From Pseudarthrobacter phenanthrenivorans (GTDB lineage: Bacteria; Actinomycetota; Actinomycetes; Actinomycetales; Micrococcaceae): 64,000 nt of DNA. Below the pieces are notes generated by a model. It was not told the origin of the DNA and searched no databases. It saw nothing but the letters and a program-made list of their open reading frames with translations. This document shows, piece by piece, positions 42,928 through 52,918 of this stretch (the stretch's first letter is position 1; each line of letters begins with the position of its first letter). The DNA is taken from contig NZ_JWTB01000003.1 of the NCBI RefSeq assembly GCF_000813845.1, positions 19,964 through 83,963 of the forward strand, read 5' to 3'. Position numbers and translations under genes: made by a program.

Positions 42928-45735
42928 ATGGCTCACACTGCAACAACGCCCGAAACCGACCTCGCCGCCGAACTGCGTGCGGATGTCCGGCGCGTCTCCA
43001 CGCTGCTGGGCGAGTCCCTGGTCCGCCAGCACGGCCCCGAACTGCTGGACCTCGTGGAGCAGGTCCGGCTCCTCACCAAGGAATCCAAGGAAGCTGCGCG
43101 CGGCGGCGCGCATGCCACCGGGCCCTGGAGCGCGCACGACGTCGTCGCCCAGGTCCGCGAACTGCTGGGCTCCCTGCCCATCGAGCAGGCCACCGACCTG
43201 GTGCGTGCCTTCGCGTTCTACTTCCACCTCGCCAACGCCGCTGAGCAGGTCCACCGGGTCCGCGGGCTGCGAACCCGTGCCGAGAAGGACGGCTGGCTGG
43301 CCAAGACCGTGGCGGAGATCGCCGGGCAGGCCGGCCCGGACGTGCTGCAGGAAGTGGTCAACGGACTGGATGTCCGCCCCATCTTCACCGCCCACCCCAC
43401 CGAGGCCTCCCGCCGCTCGGTGCTGGACAAAATCCGCAAGCTCTCCGACGTCCTGTCCCGCCCCACCGCGGAAGGCTCCACGGCCCGCCGGCGGCAGGAC
43501 CGGCAGCTGGCCGAAATCATCGACCAGATGTGGCAGACCGACGAACTGCGGCAGGTCCGGCCCACCCCTGTCGATGAAGCCAGGAACGCCATCTACTACC
43601 TGGGCGGCATCCTCACCGACGCCATGCCGGAAATGCTGTCCGAGCTCTCCGAACTCCTCGGCGAGCACGGCGTCACCCTCGCTTCCAAGGACGCCCCCAT
43701 CCGGTTCGGCTCCTGGATCGGCGGTGACCGCGACGGCAACCCGAACGTCACCGCCGCCGTCACCCGCGAAATCCTGCAGATCCAGAACCAGAGCGCCATC
43801 CGGATCAGCATCGGCATGATCGATGAGCTGATCTCCATCCTGTCCAACTCCACGGCGCTGGCGGGTGCCGACGAAGCGCTGCTCACGTCCATCGACGAGG
43901 ACCTGAAGAAGCTGCCCGGCCTGGACAAAAGGGTCCTGGAGCTGAACGCGCAGGAGCCGTACCGGCTGAAGCTGACCTGCATCAAGGCCAAGCTCATCAA
44001 CACCGGCAAGCGGGTTGCGGTGAACTCCAACCATGAGCACGGCCGCGACTACAGCGGAACCGATGAGCTCCTGGCCGACCTGCACCTGCTGGAGCTCTCG
44101 CTGCGGAACCACTCCGCTGCCCTGGCGGCCGACGGCTCGCTGGCCCGGGTCCGCCGCGCCATTGCCTCCTTCGGCCTGCACCTGGCCACCCTGGACATCC
44201 GCGAACACGCGGACCACCACCACGACGCCGTCGGCCAGCTGATGGACCGCCTCGGTGGACCGGGCGTGCGCTACGCCGAGCTCTCCCGGGAACAGCGCTT
44301 CGAGGTGCTGGGCTCGGAGCTGGCCTCCCGCCGGCCGCTGTCCGGCCACCCGATCAGGCTCGACGGCGCCGCCGACGGCACCTACGACGTCTTCCGGGAG
44401 ATCCGCCGGGCGCTGCGCATGTACGGTCCGGACGTCATCGAGACCTACATCATTTCCATGACCCGGGGCGCGGACGACGTGCTCGCCGCGGCCGTGCTGG
44501 CCCGTGAAGCCGGGCTGGTGAACCTCTTCGGCGACAAGCCCTACGCCAAGATCGGTTTCGCGCCGCTCCTGGAAACGGTGGAGGAACTGCGGGCCTCGGC
44601 CGAAATCGTCGACCAGCTTCTGTCCGATCCCTCCTACCGGGAACTGGTGCGCCTGCGCGGTGACATCCAGGAAGTCATGCTGGGCTACTCGGACTCCAAC
44701 AAGGAATCCGGCGTGATGACCAGCCAGTGGGAGATCCACAAGACCCAGCGCAAGCTGCGCGACGTCGCCGCCAAGCACGGCGTGCGGGTCCGCCTGTTCC
44801 ATGGCCGCGGCGGTTCCGTGGGCCGTGGCGGCGGCCCCACCTATGACGCCATCCTGGCCCAGCCCAACGGTGTCCTGGAAGGCGAAATCAAGTTCACCGA
44901 GCAGGGCGAGGTCATCTCCGACAAGTACTCGCTGCCGGAGCTTGCCCGCGAAAACCTGGAGCTGTCCCTGGCCGCGGTGCTGCAGGGTTCGGCGCTCCAC
45001 CGCGACCCACGGACCTCCGAGGACCAGCGGGAGCGCTACGGGCACGTCATGGAGGCCATCTCGGACGCCGCTTTTGACCGCTACCGCAAGCTGATCGACC
45101 ACCCGGACCTGCCCGCCTACTTCATGGCGTCCACGCCGGTGGAGCAGCTCGGTTCGCTGAACATCGGCTCCCGCCCGTCCAAGCGCCCGGACTCCGGCGC
45201 CGGCCTGGGCGGACTGCGGGCCATCCCCTGGGTGTTCGGCTGGACCCAGTCCCGGCAGATCGTGCCCGGCTGGTTCGGCGTGGGCTCCGGGCTCAAGGCG
45301 GCGCGCGAGGCCGGCCACTCCGCCCAGCTGGTGGAAATGATGGACCAGTGGCACTTCTTCCGCTCGGTGCTGTCCAACGTCGAAATGACGCTTGCCAAGA
45401 CGGACATGGACATCGCCGGATACTACGTCTCCACCCTGGTCCCGGAGGAGCTGCACCACCTGTTCCGGACCATCCGGGAAGAGTACGAGCTCACGGTGGC
45501 CGAGATCCAGAAGCTCACCGGCGAGCACGTACTCCTGGACGCGCAGCCCACGCTGAAGCGCTCCCTGGAGATCCGCGACCAGTACCTGGACCCCATCAGC
45601 TACCTGCAGGTGGAACTTCTCCGCCGCATCCGCACGGAAGGCGAAATCAGCGGAGCCGAAATCGATGAGCGACTCCAGCGGGCCATGCTGATCACCGTCA
45701 ACGGCGTGGCCGCAGGCCTGCGCAACACCGGGTAA
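42928..45735 (+). CDS. ppc: Phosphoenolpyruvate carboxylase
   Basis: A 935-residue PEP carboxylase, normal length for the bacterial type. It makes oxaloacetate from PEP and bicarbonate, an anaplerotic feed to the TCA and glyoxylate cycles. Catalytic H156 is in [11 protein letters not shown], the active-site loop is [14 protein letters not shown], and the C-terminal end is the invariant RNTG. ATG 42928 has GAAAGA upstream; the open reading frame extends to a GTG at 42865, but the extension is not homologous. The 114-base region before it is likely the promoter. A hairpin follows the stop. Confidence 0.97.
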   Translation: MAHTATTPETDLAAELRADVRRVSTLLGESLVRQHGPELLDLVEQVRLLTKESKEAARGGAHATGPWSAHDVVAQVRELLGSLPIEQATDLVRAFAFYFHLANAAEQVHRVRGLRTRAEKDGWLAKTVAEIAGQAGPDVLQEVVNGLDVRPIFTAHPTEASRRSVLDKIRKLSDVLSRPTAEGSTARRRQDRQLAEIIDQMWQTDELRQVRPTPVDEARNAIYYLGGILTDAMPEMLSELSELLGEHGVTLASKDAPIRFGSWIGGDRDGNPNVTAAVTREILQIQNQSAIRISIGMIDELISILSNSTALAGADEALLTSIDEDLKKLPGLDKRVLELNAQEPYRLKLTCIKAKLINTGKRVAVNSNHEHGRDYSGTDELLADLHLLELSLRNHSAALAADGSLARVRRAIASFGLHLATLDIREHADHHHDAVGQLMDRLGGPGVRYAELSREQRFEVLGSELASRRPLSGHPIRLDGAADGTYDVFREIRRALRMYGPDVIETYIISMTRGADDVLAAAVLAREAGLVNLFGDKPYAKIGFAPLLETVEELRASAEIVDQLLSDPSYRELVRLRGDIQEVMLGYSDSNKESGVMTSQWEIHKTQRKLRDVAAKHGVRVRLFHGRGGSVGRGGGPTYDAILAQPNGVLEGEIKFTEQGEVISDKYSLPELARENLELSLAAVLQGSALHRDPRTSEDQRERYGHVMEAISDAAFDRYRKLIDHPDLPAYFMASTPVEQLGSLNIGSRPSKRPDSGAGLGGLRAIPWVFGWTQSRQIVPGWFGVGSGLKAAREAGHSAQLVEMMDQWHFFRSVLSNVEMTLAKTDMDIAGYYVSTLVPEELHHLFRTIREEYELTVAEIQKLTGEHVLLDAQPTLKRSLEIRDQYLDPISYLQVELLRRIRTEGEISGAEIDERLQRAMLITVNGVAAGLRNTG

Positions 45736-45747
45736 CCCCCGCGATTT

Positions 45748-45802
45748 GCTCCATCACTTATGGTCCTCAGACAGCCCGTTTGGGGACCATAAGTGATGGA
45801 GC
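45748..45802. terminator. Perfect 19-bp inverted repeat after ppc
   Basis: Arms 45748-45766 and 45784-45802 are exact complements with a 17-base loop. They contain the AAGTGATGG core seen in the repeats at 17701 and 25679, so this may be a mobile-like intergenic repeat serving as a terminator. It ends 25 bases before the next gene. Confidence 0.7.
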
Positions 45803-45827
45803 ATCCGGGTTGGATAGGGTGGAGGGC

Positions 45828-46133
45828 ATGCCTTCCTTCCAGACCCGCCTCAAGATCACCGGGCTCAGGCCAGGCAATCCACCGGAATCCGTGATGGACG
45901 CGGCCGTGGAGGCGCTGGGCACCCGGCACCACGTGGAGGCGCACCAGCTGCAGATCGCCGGCGGCGTGCCGCAACTCAACCTGCGTTTCCTCGTGGAAGC
46001 CAGCGAATACAGCGGGGAGAACCGCCAGGCGGTGGAGTCGGCAGCCATGATGCGCGACGCCGTCGAACGGGTCGCGCTGACGGGCCCGCTGAGCGTGCTG
46101 CGGCGCAGCCGCGGCAAGTGGCTGCCCGTCTAG
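45828..46133 (+). CDS. Hypothetical protein, 101 residues
   Basis: A soluble 101-residue protein with mixed alpha/beta character (FQTRLKITGLRPGNPPESVM, LQIAGGVPQLNLRFLVEA, ending in RRSRGKWLPV). No recognised domain, signal or metal site. GGTGGAGG precedes ATG 45828, and the stop is shared with the convergent DedA gene (CTAG). I do not recognise a family. Confidence 0.65.
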   Translation: MPSFQTRLKITGLRPGNPPESVMDAAVEALGTRHHVEAHQLQIAGGVPQLNLRFLVEASEYSGENRQAVESAAMMRDAVERVALTGPLSVLRRSRGKWLPV

Positions 46134-46753
46134 CCTGCGTCCGGGATGGGGTCGTCCTCCACCGGCGAGCGGTCGCCGCGGCGCCGGGTGACCACAACTC
46201 CCACCACCGCGCCGATCACCAGGCCCACGGCCACGCCAATCAGCGAGCTGGCCCAGAACGGCAGCTTCGTGGCCGAGCCGGTGAAATAGCCCAGCCCCAC
46301 CAGCCAGCACGCCCACAGGACCGCGCCCAGCCCGGCGCACAGGCTGAAGCCCCGCACGGAAACGTTCGCGATGCCGGAAGCAGCCGACGTCGCAAGCCGG
46401 CCGCCCGGGATGAACCGGGCGCCGATGATGGTGCCGTACGTGGATGAACGCCCTGCCTTGGCCAGCGCCGCATGGATGCCTGCGTGGACCCGGCGGCCCC
46501 ACTTCCAGCGGTCCAGCACGTGGCTGAGCCGCCGCCGGAAAAGCTGGAACACCACCATGTCGCCCAGCCAGGAAGCCAGGGCGGCGAGCGCCAGCACCAG
46601 GAACACGTTTGCGCGGCCGTCCGCGGACAGCGCGCCGCCGGTGATCACCACCATCTCGGATGGAATGGGTGGAAAAATGGCGTCGCCGATCACCACCGGG
46701 ATGACCCAGAAATAGAGGGCCGCCCCCCAGCTGTCAACGCCGCCGAAGTCCAT
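46130..46753 (-). CDS. DedA family membrane protein
   Basis: A 207-residue integral membrane protein of the DedA/SNARE-associated family. It has four or five membrane segments, with the DedA motifs IFPPIPSEMVVITGGAL near the N-terminus and GARFIPGGRLATSAASG in the second half. DedA proteins are lipid flippases (undecaprenyl phosphate or phosphatidylethanolamine) or otherwise needed for membrane homeostasis. ATG 46753 is preferred over the very long open extension. The tail GDRSPVEDDPIPD is acidic. It diverges from the macrodomain gene with a 34-base gap. Confidence 0.88.
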   Translation of the reverse strand: MDFGGVDSWGAALYFWVIPVVIGDAIFPPIPSEMVVITGGALSADGRANVFLVLALAALASWLGDMVVFQLFRRRLSHVLDRWKWGRRVHAGIHAALAKAGRSSTYGTIIGARFIPGGRLATSAASGIANVSVRGFSLCAGLGAVLWACWLVGLGYFTGSATKLPFWASSLIGVAVGLVIGAVVGVVVTRRRGDRSPVEDDPIPDAG

Positions 46754-46787
46754 TGCCACAACGTACCGCACTTGGGAAACTGGCGGC

Positions 46788-47318
46788 ATGCGGGTCTCGG
46801 TTCTGCAGGGCGACATTACGCAGCGGCGGGTGGACGCGGTGGTCAATGCCGCGAACGCGTCCCTGCTGGGCGGCGGGGGAGTGGACGGGGCACTGCACCG
46901 CGCCGCCGGGCCGGAACTGCTGGCGGCCTGCCGGCAACTGCGGGCCAGGGAGCTGCCGCACGGACTGCAGACCGGCGCCGCCGTGGCCACCCCCGCGTTC
47001 CGGCTGCCGGCCCGCTGGGTCATCCACACCGTGGGCCCCAACCGCCATGCGGGCCAGACCAACCGGGCGCTGCTGGTGTCCTGCTTCAGCGAAAGCCTGC
47101 GGCTGGCGGACACGCTGGAGGCCGGCGGGCTCGCTTTCCCCGCCGTGGGGGCGGGGGCTTACGGCTGGAGTCCGGCGGCTGTGGCGCAGGCGGCAAAGGA
47201 TGCCCTTGAAGGCTTCCGTGCATCGCATCCGGGCAGCGCCCTTGAGCTGGTGGAGTTCGTGCTGCACACCGCGGAGGTGGAGGCGGTGTTCAGGGACGTG
47301 CTCGGGCCGCTTCGCTGA
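46788..47318 (+). CDS. Macrodomain protein, O-acetyl-ADP-ribose deacetylase-like
   Basis: A 176-residue single macrodomain (YmdB/MacroD-like). It has VNAANASLLGGGGVDGALH and the following RAAGPEL, and AVGAGAYGW, the typical ADP-ribose binding and catalytic loops. It would hydrolyse O-acetyl-ADP-ribose or protein ADP-ribose. No signal peptide. It overlaps the convergent pseudouridine synthase by 29 bases. It starts only 34 bases from the divergent DedA gene. No ADP-ribosyltransferase or sirtuin is in the window. Confidence 0.9.
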   Translation: MRVSVLQGDITQRRVDAVVNAANASLLGGGGVDGALHRAAGPELLAACRQLRARELPHGLQTGAAVATPAFRLPARWVIHTVGPNRHAGQTNRALLVSCFSESLRLADTLEAGGLAFPAVGAGAYGWSPAAVAQAAKDALEGFRASHPGSALELVEFVLHTAEVEAVFRDVLGPLR

Positions 47319-48270
47319 GTTCCAGGCCACTGCGGTATTCCACCGGCCTGCCGGAGACCGGGTCCACGAACCGGATGCCGCGGGCCAGGAGCTGGAGCGG
47401 CTTGGCGTAATTGTCCGGGGCCTTGTCCAGGAGGTTCGGGTAGAACGCGTCATTGACGATCCCCAGTCCCAGCGAGGCCATGTGGACCCGCAGCTGGTGC
47501 GTCTTGCCGGTATGCGGTTCCAGCCGGTACCGGGCCAGGCGCTGCCCGTTGCCGTTCACAGCGGCGCCTGGGGCACCCGCCGCGGGGCCGCCGTCGAACG
47601 TTTCCAGCCGCTCGATCCTGGTTTCGGCGTTCGGCTCGCCCTCAACCACCTCGGCGAGCAGGTAGCTGCGGGACTTGGTCATCCGGTTGCGGACCACGAC
47701 GGGAAAGTCGACGGCGGGATGCCCGGGCGCGGGGTCGGCGGCGGACACACACTCGTATTCCTTCTGCACCTGCCGCTTCTCGAACAGCACCTGGTACTTG
47801 CCGCGCGTCTGCGGATTGGTGGAGAAGAGCAGCACGCCGGCGGTCATGCGGTCCAGCCGGTGCATGGGGATGAGGTCGGGGAGGTCCAGCTGGTTCCGCA
47901 GCCGTACCAGGGCCGACTCCTGGATGTACGTCCCGCCGGGCGTGGTGGGCAGGAAGTGCGGCTTGTCCACCACCAACAGATGGTCGTCCCGGTGCAGGAT
48001 GCTGATCTCCACCGGCAACCGGGTCTCCGCCGGAAGCGTGCGGTAGTACCAGATAAAGGTGTGGTCCTGCAGGGGAGTGGAGCGGTCCAGCGGGACGCCG
48101 CCCTCACCAACGATCTCGCCAGCGTCGAACCGGTCCTCGATGCCCTGCGGATCGATGTGCCCCCACCGGTGCATCATGTAGTCCATTGCGGTGTCCCACG
48201 GGCCCTCGTCCGGAAGGCGCAGGCGGGTGGCGTTGACGCCGTCGCGCACGGGGAGGGGGGATTGCATCAC
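47290..48270 (-). CDS. RluA family pseudouridine synthase
   Basis: A 326-residue pseudouridine synthase. The catalytic aspartate D140 is in HRLDRMTAGVLLFS, and the family blocks ILHRDDHLLVVDKPHFLPT and YRLEPHTGKTHQLRVHMASL surround it. It lacks an S4 domain in the N-terminus as judged by eye. It probably isomerises uridine in rRNA or tRNA. Start at 48270 or 48267. It overlaps the convergent macrodomain gene at its 3' end. Confidence 0.9.
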   Translation of the reverse strand: MMQSPLPVRDGVNATRLRLPDEGPWDTAMDYMMHRWGHIDPQGIEDRFDAGEIVGEGGVPLDRSTPLQDHTFIWYYRTLPAETRLPVEISILHRDDHLLVVDKPHFLPTTPGGTYIQESALVRLRNQLDLPDLIPMHRLDRMTAGVLLFSTNPQTRGKYQVLFEKRQVQKEYECVSAADPAPGHPAVDFPVVVRNRMTKSRSYLLAEVVEGEPNAETRIERLETFDGGPAAGAPGAAVNGNGQRLARYRLEPHTGKTHQLRVHMASLGLGIVNDAFYPNLLDKAPDNYAKPLQLLARGIRFVDPVSGRPVEYRSGLELSEAARARP

Positions 48271-48350
48271 CGGTCCATTCTACCGGCGGCCCCGTGTGCG
48301 CCCTCCGCCCAGGATACGCGCGAGGATCCTCACCGACGATAAAAAAGTTC

Positions 48351-48380
48351 TTGACAATAAAAGTTGTCGGTATGCAAACT
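48351..48380 (+). promoter_or_regulatory. Candidate promoter with TTGACA and repeated AT-rich element
   Basis: TTGACA at 48351-48356, an 18-base spacer and CAAACT (48375-48380) give a plausible -35/-10 pair with initiation near 48387. The -35 lies between two near-repeats, ATAAAAAAGTT (48340-48350) and ATAAAAGTT, with CCGAC and GTCGG outside them, possible operator elements for the ArsR-type regulator. Confidence 0.5.
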
Positions 48381-48386
48381 GGAGGC

Positions 48387-49021
<635 letters not shown>

Positions 49022-49025
<4 letters not shown>

Positions 49026-49714
49026 CCGACAACCGCAACTTCGAGATCGTCTACGACACCGAGCTTCCCGGCACCCCCGAGCGGGTGTGGGAAGCCGTGA
49101 CCAACGGGACGTCCGGCTGGATGTTCCCCACGGACCAGTGGCCGGACGTCAAGACCGTGGAGGAGTACCCCCACCACCTGGTCTCGCGGATGGAGGGTCC
49201 GGACGGATGGTTCAACCAGCTCGAGCATGTGCTGGAGCCGCTGGACGGCGGCCGTGCCCGGCTGCACTACGTCCACAGCGGCATCTTCGCAGACAACTGG
49301 GACCAGCAGTACGACGGCGCCAGCCGCCACACCGAGTTCTACCTGCACACCCTGGGCCAGTACCTGGAGTACTTCGACGGCCGGCCCGTGGTGTTCACCG
49401 ACATCCAGGCCCCGGCCGCGTCCCAGGCCCCGGACGGCTTCGCCCGGCTCCGTGAAGCGCTGGGTGCCGGATCTGCCGGGCAGGGCGCCCCCCTGGATGT
49501 TGAGCTCGACGGCGTGGGGCGGCTCAGCGGTGAGGTGGACTTCTCGAACGAGCACTTCCTGGGCGTGCGCACGGCGGATGCCCTCTACCGGTTCTTCGGC
49601 CGCAACGCCGTTGGCGCCCCCGTGGGCATGACCGTCCACGACTTCAGCGGCACCGGAGACCCCGAAACCACGGCCAAGGCCTGGGGCAGTTTCCTGGAAC
49701 GCGTATACGGCTAG
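49022..49714 (+). CDS. SRPBCC family protein (AHSA1-like)
   Basis: A 230-residue SRPBCC protein, with YDTELPGTPERVWEAVTNG at the start and a long C-terminal helix in the first domain. Its length and architecture resemble the gene at 31438 (similar second half), suggesting paralogues. It is translationally coupled to the ArsR-type regulator (ATGA), a recurrent pairing in bacteria whose role is not settled (small hydrophobic ligand binding or stress). Confidence 0.85.
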
Positions 49715-49756
49715 CGTGCCTTCCCGCCCCTCCGGCGATCCGCGTGGCGGTTTGCC

Positions 49757-51352
49757 TCAAGCTATGGCCATGGCGGGGGCCCTCTTCAAGGTCCTGCGCA
49801 GCTGGGGGGCCGCGTCCAGGCGGTCCTGGGCTGCCCGCAGGCCCATGACGGCGGCTTCCAGTTTCCCGGGCGGCAGGGTGAACGGCACCCTCAGATGGCG
49901 TTCGAACGCTCCGCCGATTCCGAACCTGGGACCTGCGGCCAGGCGGATGCCGTACTCCGGAGCCAGTGCGGCCAGCGCGGTGCTTGACGGTGCGGGCAGC
50001 CGGCACCAGACGGACAACCCGCCGGCCGGCGGAGCCACCTCCCATTCCGGCAGGTGCGTCCCCAGCAGCTCGAGCAGCGCGGCGCGGTTTCGGCGGAGCA
50101 TGTCCAGCCGGGCCGGCAGCGGCTCATCGAGGGCGCGGACCAGGTGCGCCGCCGCAAGCTGCTCCATGATGGGCCCGCCAAGGTCCACCGTGGTGCGGGT
50201 GGCGGCCAGCCGCTGGATCATGGGCCGCGACGCCCGGATCCAGCCAGTCCGCAGGCCGCCCCAGTGGGATTTGCTGAGCGAGCCGATGGTGATGACCGAC
50301 GGGCTGAAGCCGGCCATGTGGGTGGTGCCGATGCCGTCCAGGTTCAGCTCGCGGAGGGTTTCGTCAACCACGGGCACTGTTCCGGAGGCCGCCGTGGCCC
50401 GGAGCAGGCGCCGGCGTTCGAGGTCCGGCATGACCATCCCGGTGGGATTGTGGAAGTCCGGCACCAGGTAGGCCATCCGGGGCCGTTGCTGTGCCAGGGC
50501 CGATTCCAGGGCGGGCAGATCCCACCCGCCGTCGGTGAACGCTACCGGTACGGGCCGGCACCCGGCGGCGTGAATGGCATCCAGCGCGTTGGGATAGCTC
50601 GGGTGCTCCACCAGGACGCGGTCCTGCCGGTCCGCCAGGGTCCTGATGACCAGGGTCAGGGCATGCTGCGCGCCCGAGGTGACCAGGATGTTTGCCGGAT
50701 CGGTGGGGACACCGGCAGCGGTGTACCGGTCGGCGATTGCCTGGCGCAGCGGGAGCAGCCCGACGGCGTCGTAGCCGAAGCCCGGAAGCAGGGCGGGGAG
50801 CTCGGTGACCGCAGCGGCAAACGCCCGGTGGACAAGCTCGCCGCTGGCGGGCAGTGCCGCGTACGCCAGGTCGATCAGGCCTTCCGGGGACACCAGGCCC
50901 GGTGCGGAAAGGGTGCTCACCGGGGCGGGAATCCTCGCCGGATCCGGATCCGGATCGGCCTGCCGGCGCTCGCGGGCGCCTGCGCCGGCGCGCGGCCCGC
51001 CGGGCGTGCTGTTCCCTTCGCCGTCCGTGGGGCCCGTGGAGCCCTCTCCAGCGAAGCGGGGCCGGCCGAACGGGGCCAGTTGCGGAATGCAGGTCCTGGC
51101 TCTGCTTCCTTGGCGGCTGTAAAGGAAGCCCTGGTCGCGCAGGCTCGAATACGCAGCCGTGACGGTGGTCCGGCTGATGCCGAGCACTGCGCACAGGGAC
51201 CGCTCGCTGGGGAGGGCGCTGTCCAATGCCACCCTGCCATCAAGGATCAGGAGCCGCACCACGTCCGCCAGTTCGCGGTAGGCGGGCCCGGTGCCGTTGT
51301 TCCAGGTGCCCAGCAGGCGGGCGAGGGCGGTGGCGCTCAAGGTGGTGGACAT
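49757..51352 (-). CDS. MocR family regulator (GntR HTH fused to aminotransferase fold), YczR-like
   Basis: A 531-residue MocR protein. The N-terminal GntR-type HTH covers about residues 20-85 (ALPSERSLCAVLGISRTTVT), a Pro/Gly-rich linker follows, and the C-terminal fold-type I aminotransferase domain has the PLP lysine K361 in GSLSKSHWGGLRTG. MocR regulators bind PLP and act as sensors rather than enzymes. The divergent membrane protein gene is a YczE homologue, the pairing seen for YczR in Bacillus. Half-sites of TAGCCAGT/ACTGGCTA in the shared gap are probable operators. Confidence 0.9.
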   Translation of the reverse strand: MSTTLSATALARLLGTWNNGTGPAYRELADVVRLLILDGRVALDSALPSERSLCAVLGISRTTVTAAYSSLRDQGFLYSRQGSRARTCIPQLAPFGRPRFAGEGSTGPTDGEGNSTPGGPRAGAGARERRQADPDPDPARIPAPVSTLSAPGLVSPEGLIDLAYAALPASGELVHRAFAAAVTELPALLPGFGYDAVGLLPLRQAIADRYTAAGVPTDPANILVTSGAQHALTLVIRTLADRQDRVLVEHPSYPNALDAIHAAGCRPVPVAFTDGGWDLPALESALAQQRPRMAYLVPDFHNPTGMVMPDLERRRLLRATAASGTVPVVDETLRELNLDGIGTTHMAGFSPSVITIGSLSKSHWGGLRTGWIRASRPMIQRLAATRTTVDLGGPIMEQLAAAHLVRALDEPLPARLDMLRRNRAALLELLGTHLPEWEVAPPAGGLSVWCRLPAPSSTALAALAPEYGIRLAAGPRFGIGGAFERHLRVPFTLPPGKLEAAVMGLRAAQDRLDAAPQLRRTLKRAPAMAIA

Positions 51353-51353
51353 G

Positions 51354-51393
51354 TAGCCAGTATCTCAAACTGGCTATGTATTCCAATGCCAGT
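51354..51393. promoter_or_regulatory. Candidate MocR operator (three half-sites)
   Basis: TAGCCAGT (51354-51361) and ACTGGCTA (51369-51376) form a perfect 8-bp inverted repeat; GCCAGT (51388-51393) repeats the first half-site. They fill the 61-base gap between the MocR and YczE-like genes. Two inverted half-sites plus a direct one match the arrangement expected for MocR dimers. Confidence 0.6.
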
Positions 51394-51413
51394 TGCATGG
51401 AAAGGTTGGTTGC

Positions 51414-52034
51414 ATGATGACCCGCAGACTCCTCCAGCTCTTTCTTGGCCTTGCCATGTACGGCATCTCCCTGGCCATGTTCATCCGGGCCGGGCTTGGC
51501 CTGGACCCGTGGGACGTGTTCCACCAGGGACTCGCCAACCGGACCGGCCTTAGCATCGGCGTGGTGGTCATCATCGTGAGCTTCCTGGTCCTGCTGCTGT
51601 GGATTCCGCTCCGGCAATGGCCTGGTTTCGGGACCCTCTGCAACGCTGTGCTGGTGGGGGTGTTCGCGGACATTGGGCTGGCCCTGATCCCGGCCGTGTC
51701 CCAGATCGCCGGCCAGTTCGGGCTCCTGGCCGGGGCCATTGTGTTGAACGGCATCGCCTCCGCCTGCTACATCGGCGCGCGTTTCGGTCCCGGGGCCCGG
51801 GACGGCCTGATGACCGGGCTGGCGCGGCGCACCGGCTGGTCCGTCCGGTTGTCGCGCACGCTGATCGAAGTGACCGTGCTGGCCGTCGGTTGGCTGCTGG
51901 GAGGATCGGTGGGTGTGGGCACGGTGGTCTATGCCTTGGCCATCGGCCCCCTGGTCCACGTGCTGCTGCCACGCTTTACGGTTCCGGCTACCGTGCCGAA
52001 GACCGCCAATAACGCCGCTCCCGCCACCTGTTGA
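51414..52034 (+). CDS. YczE/YyaS/YitT family membrane protein
   Basis: A 206-residue membrane protein with about five segments, with FLGLAMYGISLAMFIRAGLG, DPWDVFHQGLA, GLLAGAIVLNGIASACYIG and ARFGPGARDGLM as the YczE pattern. Homologues in Bacillus are adjacent to and regulated by YczR; YczE has been linked to export or maturation of lipopeptides, but its function is not settled. ATG 51414 or 51417 are both usable; GGAAAGG stands before them. The stop codon sits inside a 17-bp tandem duplication. Confidence 0.87.
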   Translation: MMTRRLLQLFLGLAMYGISLAMFIRAGLGLDPWDVFHQGLANRTGLSIGVVVIIVSFLVLLLWIPLRQWPGFGTLCNAVLVGVFADIGLALIPAVSQIAGQFGLLAGAIVLNGIASACYIGARFGPGARDGLMTGLARRTGWSVRLSRTLIEVTVLAVGWLLGGSVGVGTVVYALAIGPLVHVLLPRFTVPATVPKTANNAAPATC

Positions 52035-52054
52035 CGTCCGCCACCTGTTGATGT
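52021..52054. repeat. 17-bp tandem duplication across the YczE-like stop
   Basis: CCGCCACCTGTTGACGT (52021-52037) and CCGCCACCTGTTGATGT (52038-52054) differ at one position. The first copy contains the TGA stop of the YczE-like gene, so the second adds a spare stop in the 3' gap. Confidence 0.7.
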
Positions 52055-52087
52055 CCGGCCATGCCGGTGCTTTTCAGGATCCGCGTT

Positions 52088-52918
52088 TCAGGCAGGGGCC
52101 GGCTGGCATGTGGGACAGAAGTAGATGTCGCGCTCCTCTTCACCGTTCGGTTTGCCCAAAAGGCCGCGCTGGATGGGTGTGCCGCATTTGAGGCAGGGCT
52201 GGCGTTCCCGCCCGTACACCCAGTAGCCGGGCCTGCCCGCCATCCTTCCCACGGGCATGCCCCGGGCGTTGAGGATGGTGACGCGGCGGCCGGGGCCGAG
52301 GTTCACCTCCAGGAGCTGCTTGGCGTCGGTCATCATGGTGCGGACATCCGGTACAGCGGAAACAGGTGTGGCAGGATGCACCCCGGAGAGGAAGCATGCT
52401 TCGCACCGGTAAATATTGCCGATGCCCGCCAGGTTCCGCTGGTCCAGCAGCGCCACGCCCACGGGGACCCCGGGGCGGGAGCGGATGCGGCGTTCGGCCT
52501 CGTCCAGGTCCCAGTCCGGGCCCAGGAGATCCGGACCGAGGAACCCCACGATCGAGTCCTCGTTGGCGGTGGCCACCACTTCCAGGATGCCCAGCGAGAA
52601 TCCGACCGCATCGGCGGCGGCGGTCCGCAGCACGCAGCGGGCGGTATAACCGGGCTTGCGCCACCGGCCGCCGGGCGGATACACCTGCCAGGTGCCCTCC
52701 ATCTTCAGGTGTGAGTGGATGGTCAGCCTCTTGTCCTCCGGGCTGACCACGCGCATCAGCAGGTGCTTGCCCCTGGGAATGACTTCGGCAACCGTCCAGC
52801 CGGCCAGGTTCAGGGTGGCGAACCGCGGCACGCGGAAGTCGGAGGCCAGCAACGTCTGTCCGGCCAGGGCTTCGTGCAACTGGTGGGCGGCGCGCCAGAC
52901 GGAATCACCCTCAGGCAC
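52088..52918 (-). CDS. Fpg/Nei family DNA glycosylase, Nei2-like
   Basis: A 276-residue formamidopyrimidine/endonuclease VIII family enzyme. The N-terminal catalytic PEGDSVWR has P2 and E3; the helix-two-turn-helix has LLDQRNLAGIGNIY; the zinc finger near the end has CLKCGTPIQ and YFCPTCQ. It excises oxidised bases with AP-lyase action. Its start overlaps the end of Lhr by eight bases, so both are in one operon as in Mycobacterium (Rv3297-Rv3296). The opening with MPEGDSVWR is the Nei group rather than Fpg. Confidence 0.92.
   Translation of the reverse strand: MPEGDSVWRAAHQLHEALAGQTLLASDFRVPRFATLNLAGWTVAEVIPRGKHLLMRVVSPEDKRLTIHSHLKMEGTWQVYPPGGRWRKPGYTARCVLRTAAADAVGFSLGILEVVATANEDSIVGFLGPDLLGPDWDLDEAERRIRSRPGVPVGVALLDQRNLAGIGNIYRCEACFLSGVHPATPVSAVPDVRTMMTDAKQLLEVNLGPGRRVTILNARGMPVGRMAGRPGYWVYGRERQPCLKCGTPIQRGLLGKPNGEEERDIYFCPTCQPAPA

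Noticed and set aside
42853..45528. 891-residue open frame antisense to ppc
   Set aside because: It is opposite a secure ppc gene and its composition (Gly/Val/Asp/His-rich, no motif) is that of a shadow frame in high-GC DNA.
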